Positions 20,606 to 30,639 of a DNA stretch of 64,000 nt are shown one piece after another; the first letter of the stretch is position 1, and each line of letters starts with the position of its first letter. The stretch comes from Brachionus plicatilis. Taxonomy: Eukaryota; Rotifera; Eurotatoria; Ploima; Brachionidae. The stretch spans positions 330,282-394,281 of the forward strand of contig QEOQ01000640.1 of assembly GCA_010279815.1 (NCBI GenBank), given 5' to 3'. A program made the translations under genes and the position numbers. Under the pieces are notes generated by a model, which was not told the DNA's origin, ran no database searches, and saw only the letters and a program-made list of their open reading frames with translations.

Positions 20606-21259
20606 TTAATTGGTTCCTATAAAAATTTTCTGCGTTATTTTTTTGAAATATTCAATCCATGATTCTGCTTTAGTTATATCTTTGATATCATTGTATGTTT
20701 CTGCAACTGGTTGAATTAACCGATTATTATTTTCTTCATAATTGTCGCGAATCCAATCAAGAACTACTTCTAAGTTATCTCTTTTCGTTGCCACTGTTCC
20801 AAATATTTGTTTAGGCTTTAGAACAATGCTATCGAATTCAATTGCTTTTCTAATTTCATCAACAGGCATTGATTTTTCTAAATCTTGTTTGTTGGCCAGA
20901 ACAAGGAGCATGCAGTTTTGAAGTTGGTCCTCAGCGCATATTTTGTGCAATTCTTCCTTAGCTTCCATCAATCGATCAGTATCAGAACTGTCAATGACGA
21001 AAATTATTATTTTGGTTTTTTCAAAATAATGTCGATAAAGAACTCGAAGTTTATCTCTTCCTCCAACATCCCAGGCAGTTAAGCCAAAGCCTTTATGTTC
21101 GAGTGTTTCAACATTAAAACCGATTGTTGGAATTGTGGTCACTATTTCTCCTAATTTAAGGCAATATAATATGGTTGTTTTTCCAGCCGCATCAAGTCCC
21201 AAAAAAAGACCTCTAATGGGCTCAGGCTTATTGAATAAAAAAGACTTAAAGTTACCCAT
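20606..21259 (-). CDS. ARF/ARL-family small GTPase, atypical G3 motif
   Basis: Single exon, 217 residues when started at the ATG giving MGNFKSF (Gly2 would be the N-myristoylation site); an upstream in-frame ATG at 21292 would bury that glycine. Motifs: GLDAAGKTT (P loop, 21-29), TIGFNVE (switch I), WDVGGRDK (G3), ANKQDL (G4). ARF-family GTPases recruit effectors to membranes and typically have DVGGQDK; here the catalytic Gln (Gln71 in ARF1) is Arg68 (AGA codon). Compared with about 180 residues for ARF/ARL, there is a C-terminal extension of about 36 residues ([20 protein letters not shown] and on). ARF-type residues such as LYRHYF after switch II are kept. I cannot assign an orthologue; it may be a lineage-specific ARL predicted to be slow in GTP hydrolysis. 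Confidence 0.85.
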   Translation of the reverse strand: MGNFKSFLFNKPEPIRGLFLGLDAAGKTTILYCLKLGEIVTTIPTIGFNVETLEHKGFGLTAWDVGGRDKLRVLYRHYFEKTKIIIFVIDSSDTDRLMEAKEELHKICAEDQLQNCMLLVLANKQDLEKSMPVDEIRKAIEFDSIVLKPKQIFGTVATKRDNLEVVLDWIRDNYEENNNRLIQPVAETYNDIKDITKAESWIEYFKKITQKIFIGTN

Positions 21260-22975
21260 TTTAAAGTATAATTTATAATTTATTTTTGCCAAAATAAAGT
21301 ATGAATTTATACATGTTAATTAAAATGAATAAGAGAACACGTATTCCAAAACAGCGTTTATAGCAACAGGTAATATCAAAATTCTTTTTTGAGCAGCAAT
21401 TAGGCAATAATTAAAAAATATTATAAATATTTAAAATTTTGAATTTTATTTTTATATTTGATTTTCTGATAGTATTAAAAGAATAATTTTACAAAAAAAT
21501 TTTAAAATAGATAATGAAAGCAAGTTATATAATCATATCTATATTTATATAAAATTCCCGTTTCTAATGAAAAACTTCACTATGAAGATCTCTCTACTAG
21601 ATTTTTTAAAGAAATTTTGTAAATCTTTTCAGAAATTAATCTCAGGCTAATTTTAAAATAATTGATTTATATGAAAAATAAAACATCATTTTGTCTGTGA
21701 ACTTAAAAAAGGAACTTTTCAAAAAAGCGGCTTGATATTTGTTTTTAGAAAATTCAATTCCCTGCATTAATACCAGAACTTATTTCAAGAATTTTTATTC
21801 GATTTTACATTTTGTTTTTTTTTTAATTATGCGGTAATGGCACTTAATCTTGTGTTTGCTGTTTCTTTTTTGATTAAAATTTAATTTATAAATTTAACCA
21901 TCCGGTTTGCTGTTCTTTCAAATGAAATTAAATATAGAATTAAATTTTGCCTAGTTTAATTTTTTAAATTCACTAAATAATCAACTATATTTAAAATTAC
22001 TATGTGATAATACTAAAATAAAACTTACTTTGTATTATTGTCTTGAACACTTCCTAACTTATGTTGCCTTGTGTGACAAAAAAGAAGAACATGCAAGATA
22101 TATTAAGTTTAAGCCTTAAGAATAAAGATTTCTAAAGGACTAATAAAATGCTTTAATTTAGTATGTGCAACAATTTCAATGTTCGATATTTACTTATCTT
22201 GCTCCTTATTGAGAAAGATAGTTGCATGCCATCATCAATCAATCAATATTTTGGTTGCTTGACTTTCTATCAATTAGAGATTTTTTTGAAACTCAAAAAT
22301 ATATTTTAAAATAATCAAAAAGGCAATTTACAGTGATATTTCACGATTCAACCCTATGCTGTCAAGGTGCATCAGATATCAAAAAAAAATTTCAGGCGTA
22401 AGTATATATTTAAATCAAATTTTCGATGGAGAATTAATGAATATGTGCTTGATTCTGCTTTGCAAAACTTAGCAAATTGTAAATATATAATGCACTTAAA
22501 TTATTAATATTTATTAATTACTAATTTTCATTTGCTTCATAGCCCTTAAATAAGAAACCATCAAAAGGTGATTCAAAGAGGCCATTACCATCTAATTTAA
22601 AATGTGTTAGAAATTTTAAATACAAATAAGAAAATATTTAAATTGAGATATTTAAATTATATTTTTTTAAAAATTAATTTTATATTTTTTTATTTTCTTA
22701 TTACAAGGGGCGCACTCCCCTCCGCACCTTCCCTGCTATATTGTTTATCTAACTTTAAGTTAAGCGTTGATTTTTTTTATAACTTTTTTATTTATCAGCT
22801 AGTACAAAGAGTAAAAAAGCATATTAGTTTAATTTTTTCCTTTGTATATTATTTTGCTATTGTAAAATCAACATTTAAAATTTGTCGTTTTTGTTCCCGT
22901 ATTGATTCAAAAGACTAAGGAATTACAAACTAAAATTGGCAATTAGTCCTTGGTCATCATTTTGTGCAATCAAAC
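21260..22975. other. No gene supported
   Basis: AT-rich, stop-dense DNA upstream of the GTPase. One frame at about 22604-22918 is open for 104 codons but is hydrophobic, low-complexity and reads like AT-biased noise. No repeat pair recognised. Confidence 0.4.
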
Positions 22976-23266
22976 ATGAAAGTAACATTTATACCAGCAT
23001 CATTGCCGGGAAATGAATTTAAATTCTTGAAAAAACGCAAAGAATTTATCGAAATGGACTCAGAAGACCAAGATATTTTTAAAGAGTCAGCTCACGACGA
23101 TTGTCTAAAACGACCAAAAGACGCCATAACTGATTCACTAACAATTTTTAAATTTCATCAAAAATTTCAAGTTTATTTAAAAAATTCAGAAACTAAATTA
23201 CCAACTTCGAGATCTGAGAAACTTATGCTTGAAGATAAAAATAAAAATAAAATTGTTAAGCGTTAA
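22976..23266 (+). CDS. Hypothetical 96-residue charged protein
   Basis: ATG at 22976, preceded by an open GTG codon, gives MKVTFIPASLPGNEFKFLKK... with a Lys/Glu/Asp-rich body and KNKNKIVKR end. Codon content is less AT-biased than the flanks, which argues for real coding sequence. It lies directly upstream of a minisatellite and a LINE, so it may be the first exon or 5' remnant of a transposon protein. Family not recognised. Confidence 0.35.
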   Translation: MKVTFIPASLPGNEFKFLKKRKEFIEMDSEDQDIFKESAHDDCLKRPKDAITDSLTIFKFHQKFQVYLKNSETKLPTSRSEKLMLEDKNKNKIVKR

Positions 23267-23276
23267 AATAAAAACC

Positions 23277-23575
23277 GATACCAGTACCAGCCGAACCGTT
23301 CCAACCGTACCGTACCGAACCACCGGTAATATTGAACTATTTGATAGAAATTTTTTTTTCAAATTTTTTTTACTAATTTTTGTAACAAAATAATCATTTA
23401 ACCATTGTGTAATAATCATTTAACATTTGGTATGGCTGGTACGGTACGGCTGGTACGGTACGGCTGGTACGGTACGACTGGTACGGTTCGTCTGGTACGG
23501 CTCGTACGGTTGGGCTAGTACGGCTAGTACGGTTCGCCTGGATCGGCTGATACGGTTCGGCAAGTACTGCTTCAT
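23277..23575. repeat. GGTACGGCT minisatellite with inverted outlier copy
   Basis: From about 23428 to 23570 a degenerate unit around GGTACGGCTGGTACG repeats some ten times. A shorter block at 23277-23325 has the complementary wording (CCAACCGTACCGTACCGAACC), separated by about 100 AT-rich bases, so the region can fold back. The unit also appears in the arms of the MITE at 6002-6576, suggesting this is an expanded MITE end. GC content contrasts sharply with the surroundings. Confidence 0.7.
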
Positions 23576-23685
23576 CTGGTCCATCCTCGATTTTGCACTT
23601 TAACAATGGATCAGATGAAACTGAAGTAGCAGATCTTGCAGTGGATTTAGCTACAAGATCTAAAAAATCAAAAAAATCGAATAGC

Positions 23686-25085
23686 GATGTTAACAAACTA
23701 CGCCCGGTAGCCGTCTCGGATGCATTCTCAAATTTATTTGAGGCCGTGCTCCTAAAGGAAATTGAAAATGACTACTTAGATCCTGAAAAGCAATTTGGAT
23801 TTAAAGAAAACTCTTCATGTAGTCATGCAATATTTGTATCAAAACAAGCTGTCAAAATGAGCAAAATGTTAAATAAACGACTTTATGTCTGTGCAATCGA
23901 CGCTTCAAAGGCCTTTGACATGGTAAACCGATCTAATCTCTGGGTCAAATTAATCAAATTTAATATTAGACCCGCGGTACTGTTTGCGATAGTGAATTGC
24001 TATCAGGAGTCACTGAGGCTGGTACACAACGATCTTGAGTATTTGAAACTTTTTAGAACTAGGCTGGGCGTCAGACAAGGTGGTATAATGTCCCCTAAAT
24101 TGTTTTCAATTTACATCGACAATCTGCTAAAAGATATTGATAACTGTCCATTCGGCCTTAAAATAGACAACTCGACTAAGATTGATGTGATTGCATATGC
24201 GGATGACATCATTCTTATTAGCACCTCTAAATACGATCTTCAAAAGCAAATAGACAAAGTTAAACGATTCGGAGCTCGTAATGAAATTAGTTTTAATCCT
24301 GAGAAGACAATGTATATGGTATTTAATTCAAAAATTTATCGAGGTGCTGATGAGAGACGATGTGAAATTTGGCAAGATGGTCACCTTCAATTGTATCGAA
24401 CACCAATTAAACAAATGAACTCCATGCAATATCTAGGCATCACACTCTCTGACGATGATAAGAACTGAGAACATATAAATAAAAGAAAAAAGGCAGTTTA
24501 TGCATCGTTGGACAAACTAAAAATTAAGCGAAAAGAGGGTAACGTCATTAAAAGCATACTTGGGATACCAAAAAGGTGCAGGACAACTGACTTACTTCTG
24601 GCGCTTAACTTAGGGCCAACCATTATTCGACTCATACTTTAAAATGTGATCTATATCAAAGACTCATCCGAAATACCTACACCAGGGAAATATTAAAAAT
24701 CTTCGAAACAATTGAAGTCAATCAAAGTTTTATTTCTGAAATAGACGAATTTTAAAAACTTTTTAGGAGATGTCTGATAACTCTTTGGAACGGAGTGAAG
24801 TTTGTAGCGTCTACAAATACAAAGTAAAGACTGACCTGAGGGCTTCAAAAGAAGATCACATAGTCCTGAAAATTAGAGAGATATTTAGCCACATGAATAG
24901 AGAGGAGATACCAAAAATCCTATTTGAGTTCACCAGATTTGATCGACAGAACTAAAACTAAAACTGTAGAAAAAAAAATCCAATATTATATTCTTATATT
25001 TAATGTTTGTCCTCTTCTTTTTATCTTTAGAATTTTAAAACTGGTGGCCTCTGCTCAGTAAATAAATAAAAAAAAATAAATAATC
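23686..25085 (+). mobile_element. 5'-truncated non-LTR retrotransposon (LINE)
   Basis: The recognisable part starts at about 23692 with LRPVAVSDAFSNLFE, the start of a reverse-transcriptase palm. It ends with a 3' tail GTAAATAAATAAAAAAAAATAAATAAT near 25057-25085, an (AAAT)n/A-rich tail typical of LINEs. Sequence upstream of the palm belongs to something else, so the insertion is 5'-truncated. The endonuclease domain is absent and the 3' coding half is broken by stops and frameshifts. Confidence 0.75.
23692..24955 (+). pseudogene. LINE reverse transcriptase, truncated and broken
   Basis: The open part (to the stop at 24466-24468) contains RT motif A (AIDASKAFDMVNR), motif B (GVRQGGIMSPKLFSIYID), catalytic motif C (AYADDIILIS) and a downstream GMTL-like region (MQYLGITLSD). 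After the stop, coding similarity continues in other frames (ILGIPKRCRTTDLLLAL near 24555; a 61-codon frame at 24770-24955). The motif wording is of the Jockey/CR1-like kind, but I would not fix the clade. Confidence 0.8.
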
Positions 25086-25126
25086 AAAATTATAACATTG
25101 AATCTAAAATTTTAACTAATCCAAAA

Positions 25127-25297
25127 ATGTCGACTGAAATTACTTGGATTGAAAGTAACTCTAACAAGCACCCTATCGTACTTTACAAATACAGGACTTA
25201 TCGATTGAAAGAAAATAATAATGATGGGAGCTCAAGATTTTATTGTGCTAAAAAAATGCATCTTCAAGATATTTGGAGCAAAATAGAAATATTCTAG
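25127..25297 (+). pseudogene. FLYWCH-type zinc-finger fragment
   Basis: An ATG frame of 56 codons begins MSTEITWIESNSNKHPIVLY and continues YKYRTYRLKENNNDGSSRFYC. The spacing W-I-x-S ... P-x-V-L-Y ... Y-x-L ... F-x-C matches the first half of a FLYWCH zinc finger, which in many invertebrates begins MULE-type transposon proteins. The second Cys/His pair is missing and the frame stops shortly before the assembly gap, so the rest may lie in the gap or be lost. Confidence 0.45.
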
Positions 25298-25342
25298 ATG
25301 AAGAAGATTATTTTTTTTTTGTTTTTTTTACCATTTTTTGTG

Positions 25343-25960
25343 NNNNNNNNNNNNNNNNNNNNNNNNNNNNNNNNNNNNNNNNNNNNNNNNNNNNNNNNNN
25401 NNNNNNNNNNNNNNNNNNNNNNNNNNNNNNNNNNNNNNNNNNNNNNNNNNNNNNNNNNNNNNNNNNNNNNNNNNNNNNNNNNNNNNNNNNNNNNNNNNNN
25501 NNNNNNNNNNNNNNNNNNNNNNNNNNNNNNNNNNNNNNNNNNNNNNNNNNNNNNNNNNNNNNNNNNNNNNNNNNNNNNNNNNNNNNNNNNNNNNNNNNNN
25601 NNNNNNNNNNNNNNNNNNNNNNNNNNNNNNNNNNNNNNNNNNNNNNNNNNNNNNNNNNNNNNNNNNNNNNNNNNNNNNNNNNNNNNNNNNNNNNNNNNNN
25701 NNNNNNNNNNNNNNNNNNNNNNNNNNNNNNNNNNNNNNNNNNNNNNNNNNNNNNNNNNNNNNNNNNNNNNNNNNNNNNNNNNNNNNNNNNNNNNNNNNNN
25801 NNNNNNNNNNNNNNNNNNNNNNNNNNNNNNNNNNNNNNNNNNNNNNNNNNNNNNNNNNNNNNNNNNNNNNNNNNNNNNNNNNNNNNNNNNNNNNNNNNNN
25901 NNNNNNNNNNNNNNNNNNNNNNNNNNNNNNNNNNNNNNNNNNNNNNNNNNNNNNNNNNNN
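25343..25960. other. Assembly gap (N run)
   Basis: 618 undetermined bases, bordered by poly-T/G on the left and 13 A on the right. Frames that appear open across it are artefacts. The 3' UTR of the Vang-like gene and possibly the rest of the FLYWCH element fall here. Confidence 0.99.
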
Positions 25961-25993
25961 AAAAAAAAAAAAACAACCCTTTTTTAAAAAAAT

Positions 25994-27751
25994 CTACACA
26001 GTTGTTTCACTATTGATCTTGAGAACAAATTTATTTCGTTTGGGGTCCAGAATGTCCTCTATTAAATTGAATCTGGGCAACCGTTTGACACTGCACATGA
26101 GACTGACTTCATTTTGTTTGAGCACAAACATCACGTCATTGTCCAGCGATTGATACAGCGCCAGATCGGACACCAAAATCCAAGTTTGGTCGCCTGCGCG
26201 TCCCTCCTCACTCACCAGCCTCTGCTCATTGAGCAGCATGGCTCTCTCGTTAAAACAAATCGGCTCGCCTTGCACGAACCTTTGCAGAAAAGCCCTAGGC
26301 GTCATGTCGTACGAAATGCAGTCGGCCAAGTGACGCACAATGCTTTCGCGGCTAAAAAACGGCTGTTGTCTGGTGATGCGCAGATAGCGTCTGAGGTCGC
26401 GAGCTATTGAGGTGAAGACGGCCTGGGCGGCATCGTACGGCTCCATCAGAGTCTTTTTTTCGCAATTCACACTGTCCTGTGAACCCGGAGCGTTAAAATC
26501 TCGCCGGATCAAGTTAAACGCCTCTTCGGTCACTTGAAACAGCCGAGTCTTCCTCTTTTTCAGTCTCTTCTCGTATTCATACTCCTCAAATAGTCTGTCA
26601 CCAGCCGACAGGTTGTAGTTGGCGTCCATTGACTTGCTTGATCTGTGGTTCCTGGCGCTGCGTCGGCTCTTCACGGACTCCGTGTCTGCATTGTCACCGG
26701 CGCCGCCTCTGCGGTTTATTTGCTCTAGCTGCATCAACTGGGCTGCTCTTTTTTTGTGCGCCATTTCCAGCCACGGGTTATAGGCCCTAAAGTCGCGATA
26801 GTACTGTTCTAGGACGCACACGGCGGCCTTTTGAATGCTCATGCTTCCGACTGTGTACTCGCGACACTGGCCGTCCGGCGAGCGCACCATTTTGATGACA
26901 TAGCGCGGCTCCAGGTGACGCAGCTCAAGCACAAACACGCTGATGATAAAAACAAAGAGCAGCACGTCCACATAGGAGCCGGTGAATTGAAGTATTTTGT
27001 AGTAGTCCGATAGCTGCACGTCCAGTATGCGCACATAGTAAAACAACCAGTAGGAAAAAGTGATTATGGCCAAGAGGAATATTAGAACGGCTCGTAGTTC
27101 GTTGAGGCGAGGCAGAGGCGACTTGGGCCTGCGCACAAACACTGTCCAATTGCCGAGCAGCAAAATGAACAGCTTGAAGGCAATGGCGATGAGTGTGCCC
27201 TCGCATTCCAGCGCACACTCGCTCATGTACCAGTGGGTGGTGAGCTTAGGAATGAGGACAAACAGCACAGGCGTCACAAACGAACTGGCCGAGATGAGGA
27301 CTGCGCTGATAAGACCGTAGTACAATTGAGCAGAGAGAAAGAATGAGTTGAAAAATGTGCTGTGATTAGGGGAGTGTTGATGGTGTTTGAAGTTGAGCTG
27401 GGACGATGTGGCGTCTTCGGTCATGTCATCGTTGAAGTCGGAAAAGTCAGCAGTGTTGGCGGTGGTGTTTGTTTCGCCCCAGTTGTCGTCCATTGGAAGT
27501 ATCTGAACGTTGATGGTGTCTTGTTGGGGCTTGTCATAAGTTGGCTCGTTCATGTTGAGCACAGAATGAGATGGCGGGGGCATGGCGGGCAGAGGCGGCT
27601 CCCTGGTGCAGTGCTTGTGTTTGGTCCGGGCGTACACACAAGTCCTCTCGCTGAACTCGCTCTCGGAAAGCTCGTGTTTGGACGCAGCGGCCAGCAGGGA
27701 GCTCTGACGGCCGCTTGTCTGGTTGGACATCATCACAGTGCCGAACATCAT
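25994..27751 (-). CDS. VANGL: Vang-like planar cell polarity protein
   Basis: A single uninterrupted exon encodes 585 residues from the first true ATG (27751; the frame opens slightly earlier without ATG). Vang/Strabismus is a four-pass membrane core component of planar cell polarity, binding Prickle and Dishevelled. Visible family features: acidic DDNWGETNT near the N-terminus; four hydrophobic segments (about residues 135-290: GLISAVLISASSFVTPVLFV, IAIAFKLFILLLGNW, VLIFLLAIITFSYWLFYYV, VDVLLFVFIISVFVL); MVRSPDGQCREYTVGSMSIQ; RSARNHRSSKSMDANYNLS; LFEEYEYEKRLKKRKTRLFQ; SYDMTPRAFLQRF; SDLALYQSLDNDVMF; and the C-terminal PDZ-binding end ETTV. It has no introns, whereas most neighbours have many, and its GC content (roughly half) is far above the surroundings. 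The 3' end lies beside the assembly gap. Confidence 0.95.
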   Translation of the reverse strand: MMFGTVMMSNQTSGRQSSLLAAASKHELSESEFSERTCVYARTKHKHCTREPPLPAMPPPSHSVLNMNEPTYDKPQQDTINVQILPMDDNWGETNTTANTADFSDFNDDMTEDATSSQLNFKHHQHSPNHSTFFNSFFLSAQLYYGLISAVLISASSFVTPVLFVLIPKLTTHWYMSECALECEGTLIAIAFKLFILLLGNWTVFVRRPKSPLPRLNELRAVLIFLLAIITFSYWLFYYVRILDVQLSDYYKILQFTGSYVDVLLFVFIISVFVLELRHLEPRYVIKMVRSPDGQCREYTVGSMSIQKAAVCVLEQYYRDFRAYNPWLEMAHKKRAAQLMQLEQINRRGGAGDNADTESVKSRRSARNHRSSKSMDANYNLSAGDRLFEEYEYEKRLKKRKTRLFQVTEEAFNLIRRDFNAPGSQDSVNCEKKTLMEPYDAAQAVFTSIARDLRRYLRITRQQPFFSRESIVRHLADCISYDMTPRAFLQRFVQGEPICFNERAMLLNEQRLVSEEGRAGDQTWILVSDLALYQSLDNDVMFVLKQNEVSLMCSVKRLPRFNLIEDILDPKRNKFVLKINSETTV

Positions 27752-28498
27752 GTTGTTGAGGCCTTTCAAAATGCACTAGTACCACTTTATTTATTTGTTA
27801 AGTTGTACCGAGCTCTGTAATATTTAAGAAAGATCAATATTCAAAATTAGAGACAAATGGAGAAGAAAATTAGATAAATCAAATTTTTTTATTTATATTT
27901 TGACAGCTTACACATGCTTAAATGTTTGAGATGTGAAGAAATATGCTATTGTATTTATAGTTAACTTTTGAACTTTTTCTCTCCTCAATAAATGTTTATC
28001 TTGTATGCACAATAGTTGCTTGCATGTCGTGTCTGTTCGATTAATGGCTATTGATTTTGTTATTGATTATGTTTTTTTTTTGTCGTTGTTTTCTGCTCTC
28101 ATAGTTTGTCTTAATGTGCTGTAAAAATATTGACTTTGAACGCCATACTTAATACATTTTTAGGACTAATTTCAACGATCGATCCATTTTGTTGTTGTTG
28201 TTGTTGATGTTGTGTTGGCCGAAATAAGCTTTTTAGGACATGGATGAATTTTTGAGTGTTTGATCTGAGAGTAAGAGTTTTTGTACAGGTCGCTATTTTA
28301 ATGCATGTTCAGCACAATCGGGCTTTATGGACGACCTAGAAACAAGGATGTCCTAGAAAAATAAAAATTTTTTTTTCTATTCTCTATTTTATTTTATCTT
28401 TTAGTATAAATTTAGTTTAAAAATTGACTAGTGAAAGTCAGCATCTTGAAGGCAAAAAGCCCTTCTTTAAGCAAAATTATCTAATATAGAATTAATTA
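27752..28498. other. Vang-like 5' region; no gene seen
   Basis: GC content drops abruptly at the start codon. Contains a short (TTG)n microsatellite at about 28191-28215. The proximal part should contain the Vang-like promoter; no motif is distinct. The right end abuts the nested transposon complex. Confidence 0.45.
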
Positions 28499-28563
28499 CA
28501 GTGGTAATTCGCTACATGGATTTTACCAAATTTTACGTCAAATAACTTTTGTAAAAAATAGTA

Positions 28564-29587
28564 CCGTAAAACCTGACATACTAGCCCTTGGGCTTATACT
28601 AAATAATTGAGGGAAGCGGGGGGGCAAAATTATATTAACCTTATAAATATCTCATTTTAATTCAAGGAGAAGCCCAGAGCTTATAAGTAACTAAAATTAG
28701 TCTGACCATGGGCTTATGTACACATTTATTTATTAAGTAATGGAAAATTGGAATTTAGTAAAATTTTAAATAAAAGAAACATAAATAATGTTCCATTTAA
28801 TTCTTTTTTTTAATACCGTATCCCTTTGTTAGCGACGCATGCTTTAATACCATGAATAGGATATTTGGTGCATGGTCTAACATAGACCTCACAATGTTAA
28901 ATTTTTTATTTTAAAAGTCCTATGGGTCACATAGTCGATACATATTAAAAACATTTGTTTACAACAAGAATGGTTCAGTTAGAAAGCCACTAGGAAGAAA
29001 GAAAGGTTCTAAGAATAAATCGAAAAAATAATTTTTTTTTAAATTTTTTTATTCTCTTTTTTGTCTTAAATTTTTTAATTTAAATGCCGGGTCAATAATT
29101 AAAATTAAACTTTTTTATTATATTTAATATTTTTTTTACCATAACTCTAACGTCGCATCTATTAAATAAACTCAATAAATATTTTTTATATTTAATTTTT
29201 TTTAAGTTTAAAATCCCAAGTCTCTAATAAAGACTTTTTTTGAAGCTCTGCTTTTCTATTTGAATTTCTATTATAAACGCTACGTTTTTAACATGTATCG
29301 ACTATGTGACCCATAGGACTTTTAAAATAAAAAATTTAACATTGTGAGGTCTATGTTAGACCATGCACCAAATATCCTATTCATGGTATTAAAGCATGCG
29401 TCGCTAAACAAGGGGATACGGTACCTCATGAGCTTATATTTAATTTATGATAAATTAAGTATAAGGTATTTATTTTAAGCCCTGGGCCTATATGTATTTT
29501 AGAGGGTGGGCTTATATCGTCGAAAAGTGGGGTGCTTATAGGCTTATACTAATTTTTAGCCCTGGACTAGTTTGTCAGGTTTTACGG
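28564..29587. mobile_element. Second-level element with GGCTTATA subterminal repeats
   Basis: Termini CCGTAAAACCTGACA(T/A)ACTAG are inverted and flanked by TA at 28562-28563 and 29588-29589. GGGCTTATA-like units recur near both ends (at least six between 28590-28720 and 29480-29560), resembling subterminal binding sites. No transposase is present. It sits inside the left arm of the outer element and itself contains the third-level element. Confidence 0.75.
28816..29421. mobile_element. Innermost long-TIR mini-element
   Basis: Arms of about 125 bases are nearly perfect inverted copies: CCGTATCCC, AGCGACGCATGCTTTAATAC, GGTGCATGGTCTAACATAGA, AAAGTCCTATGGGTCACATA and GTCGATACAT. TA flanks both ends (28814-28815, 29422-29423). 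The small core includes a fragment reading RKPLGRKKGSKNKSKK before a stop (about 28978-29028), a basic tail like those of other elements in this window. The high arm identity implies it is the youngest of the nest. Confidence 0.85.
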
Positions 29588-29806
29588 TAAATTTACGTGA
29601 AATATTGCAAATATTTTTTAAACCAGAAAAGGCCAAAAAAGTTTGAATAAATGCAATTTTTTAGTAAAATTTTCAATTTGTTTCAAAAATTAGCATGTTA
29701 AAATTTTAATTTTTTTTTACTATGTAAAATCTATTTAAAATTCAATTTTAATAAAAGTAAAAATAGGTAAAAAATAGTTAATTTTTGGAAAATTTATTAA
29801 ATTTAA

Positions 29807-30070
29807 TTATAAACATTTTTTTCTTATGTTATACTGCTGATTTGAACACTCTCCATCTTTAGCTATTATAATAGGAATAACTTTTTTTAAGTGGTTAATA
29901 TATCTCTTACATTTTTCTGGACTCAAAGTCTCTTCAAATTCCCGGATAGCAGCAAAAGCATGGCCATCATTTGAAATCTCCTTTTCAAAATTTCTAAGTT
30001 CATTCCAAACCATTTCAATCGGATTCAAGTCTGGCGACTTGGATGGAGATTTAGCCTTAAATATTATTAG
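29807..30070 (-). pseudogene. Tc1/mariner transposase C-terminal fragment
   Basis: The minus-strand frame reads AKSPSKSPDLNPIEMVWNEL, the motif around the third catalytic residue (Glu) of Tc1-type DD(34)E transposases, then about 60 residues of C-terminal sequence ending in a stop. The first two catalytic Asp regions and the DNA-binding domain are absent. It identifies the outer element as Tc1/mariner-related. Confidence 0.8.
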
Positions 30071-30136
30071 CAAACTCTCTACTTAGAAGCAAAAAGATTA
30101 AATATCTAAGCTGAAAGAAATTCATCAAATTCAGAT

Positions 30137-30382
30137 ATGGATTCAGACGATTTTGATATAAGTATTGGCAAAACAAACGAAGCTAAAAAGAGTTTTAAAA
30201 TTATTATTGTATATAACAATTTAGTTAATCTCTTTCTAGTCAATAATAAGGAATTCACTAATTTTCAAAGAATTTACCCTGAAATAATGTCAAGTATAAA
30301 AAGTAAATTTAAAAAAAAATTGATCAATAAACCAGTTAATTCAAAAATTCTTTTAAAGGAAAATTGGTTGACTTTGTCCTGA
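30137..30382 (+). CDS. Hypothetical ORF in the outer element
   Basis: An 81-codon ATG frame with an acidic start (MDSDDFDISIG) and Lys-rich remainder. It lies between the transposase fragment and the right arm, on the opposite strand. No recognisable domain; it may be a relic of a second element gene or chance. Confidence 0.2.
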   Translation: MDSDDFDISIGKTNEAKKSFKIIIVYNNLVNLFLVNNKEFTNFQRIYPEIMSSIKSKFKKKLINKPVNSKILLKENWLTLS

Positions 30383-30639
30383 AGAATTCTACTTTAAAAA
30401 AGCTTGGAAAAGAGCACAAAATTTACGTAAAAAAAGTAAAATTTTATTGAAACTAATAGAAAATTTTACTAAAAAATTACATTTATTAAAAATTTTTCGA
30501 CCTTTTCTGGTTTTTTAAAATATTTACAATATTTACGTAATTTTACGTAAATAAGTGTAAATTTTCGTAAATCTACTACTTTTAAAAAAATCATTATACG
30601 TAAAATTTGGTGAAATCCATGTAGCAAATCACCACTGTA

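Larger units (their letters stand above)
28499..30637. mobile_element. Outer element of a three-level transposon nest (Tc1/mariner-like)
   Basis: Termini CAGTGGT(A/G)ATT(C/T)GCTACATGG are inverted at 28499 and 30637, each bordered by TA (28497-28498, 30638-30639). Excluding the insertion at 28564-29587, the two arms match for roughly 150-200 bases (AAATTTACG, TTTTTTAAACCAGAAAAGG, AATTTTTTAGTAAAATTTTC). It contains a Tc1/mariner C-terminal coding fragment (29807-30070, minus) and another short ORF. The left arm is split by the second-level element. Confidence 0.75.

Noticed and set aside
22604..22918. 104-codon open frame
   Set aside because: Hydrophobic low-complexity translation with AT-driven composition and no splice or homology support.
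25273..26153. Several long open frames across the N run
   Set aside because: They are created by undetermined bases; only the flanking sequence is real.
26114..27820. Open frames on the plus strand and other minus frames over the Vang-like gene
   Set aside because: Shadow frames caused by the higher GC content and lower stop density of the real coding frame.
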